DNA of 64,000 nt from the NCBI RefSeq assembly GCF_001282785.1, contig NZ_CVUA01000001.1, positions 1,674,001-1,738,000 of the forward strand. Reading direction: 5' to 3'. The position numbers were made by a program, and so were the translations under genes. The DNA is from Halolamina sediminis. GTDB lineage: Archaea; Halobacteriota; Halobacteria; Halobacteriales; Haloferacaceae. Shown piece by piece: positions 63,957-64,000 of this stretch (the first letter of the stretch is position 1; each line of letters opens with the position of its first letter). A model generated the notes under the pieces. The model was not told the DNA's origin and searched no databases. It was given only the letters and a program-made list of their open reading frames with translations.

Positions 63957-64000
63957 ATGGCACTCGCGAACCCCGACCTCACTGGCTCGACGGCGTTCAT
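63957..64000 (+). CDS. N-terminal fragment, possibly SDR oxidoreductase
   Basis: Only 14 codons are present before the window ends (MALANPDLTGSTAF, then the first bases of Ile). The segment resembles the lead-in to the TAFITG motif of short-chain dehydrogenases in haloarchaea. That assignment is a guess from a few residues. The clean promoter shows the gene is real. Confidence 0.45.
   Translation, partial: MALANPDLTGSTAF

Overview
The window is chromosomal DNA of an extremely halophilic archaeon (class Halobacteria). It has high GC, very acidic proteins, Tat-type lipoprotein signals, a PGF-CTERM surface protein, a class III archaellin signal peptide, archaeal-type MetK and many genes whose start codon lies 25-30 bases after a TATA box (leaderless transcripts). 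I cannot name the genus. About 60 protein genes are annotated; no tRNA, rRNA, transposase gene or CRISPR array was seen.

Layout. 1-3.5 kb: archaellum genes (arlF end, ArlCE-type protein, archaellin) with a PadR-like regulator. 3.5-4.8 kb: an acetyltransferase between a decayed fragment and a gene broken by an in-frame amber stop. 5-13.2 kb: two type II topoisomerases encoded back to back (gyrB-gyrA and top6B-top6A). 13.4-20.1 kb: udp, then overlapping hisC / adenylate-kinase-like / CDP-alcohol phosphotransferase genes, and hflX. 20.4-28.7 kb: FKBP isomerase, CYTH protein, metK, a phosphatase, a CBS membrane protein, thiI, cysK and a thioredoxin. 28.8-39.5 kb: pentapeptide protein, DUF255 thioredoxin protein, a membrane glycosyltransferase with a sulfotransferase-like partner, an apparently circularly permuted ABC-type binding lipoprotein coupled to a PAP2 phosphatase, and a PQQ-propeller lipoprotein. 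39.5-49.6 kb: surE, ndh and menaquinone genes menD, menB, menA and menC, then nhaC. 49.7-52.4 kb: metY-metX. 52.4-60.2 kb: two efflux systems with palindromic candidate operators (TetR/MATE and TrmB/RND), then a secreted propeller protein. 60.3-63 kb: a scattered set of genes with the same upstream palindrome.

Two signals stand out. First, three copies of a ~330-360 bp intergenic element (17.5, 40.7 and 54.6 kb) share terminal inverted arms, a conserved core and several hairpins. Stem sequences differ between copies while pairing is retained, so this is a structured mobile element or RNA family that encodes no protein I can recognise. Second, CGAA-N4-TTCG palindromes lie 37-39 bases before the start codons of four separately transcribed genes (MIP18-like protein, cupin, NnrS/heme-copper-like membrane protein, DUF2249 protein). 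That is a compact regulon resembling the NarO-type anaerobic/denitrification control I recall from Haloferax.

Genes that appear to act together: Ndh would feed electrons to the menaquinone made by the adjacent men genes; MetX makes the O-acetylhomoserine used by MetY, with MetK downstream in methionine use; GyrAB and Topo VI set DNA supercoiling and decatenation; the archaellum genes share a neighbourhood with a candidate regulator.
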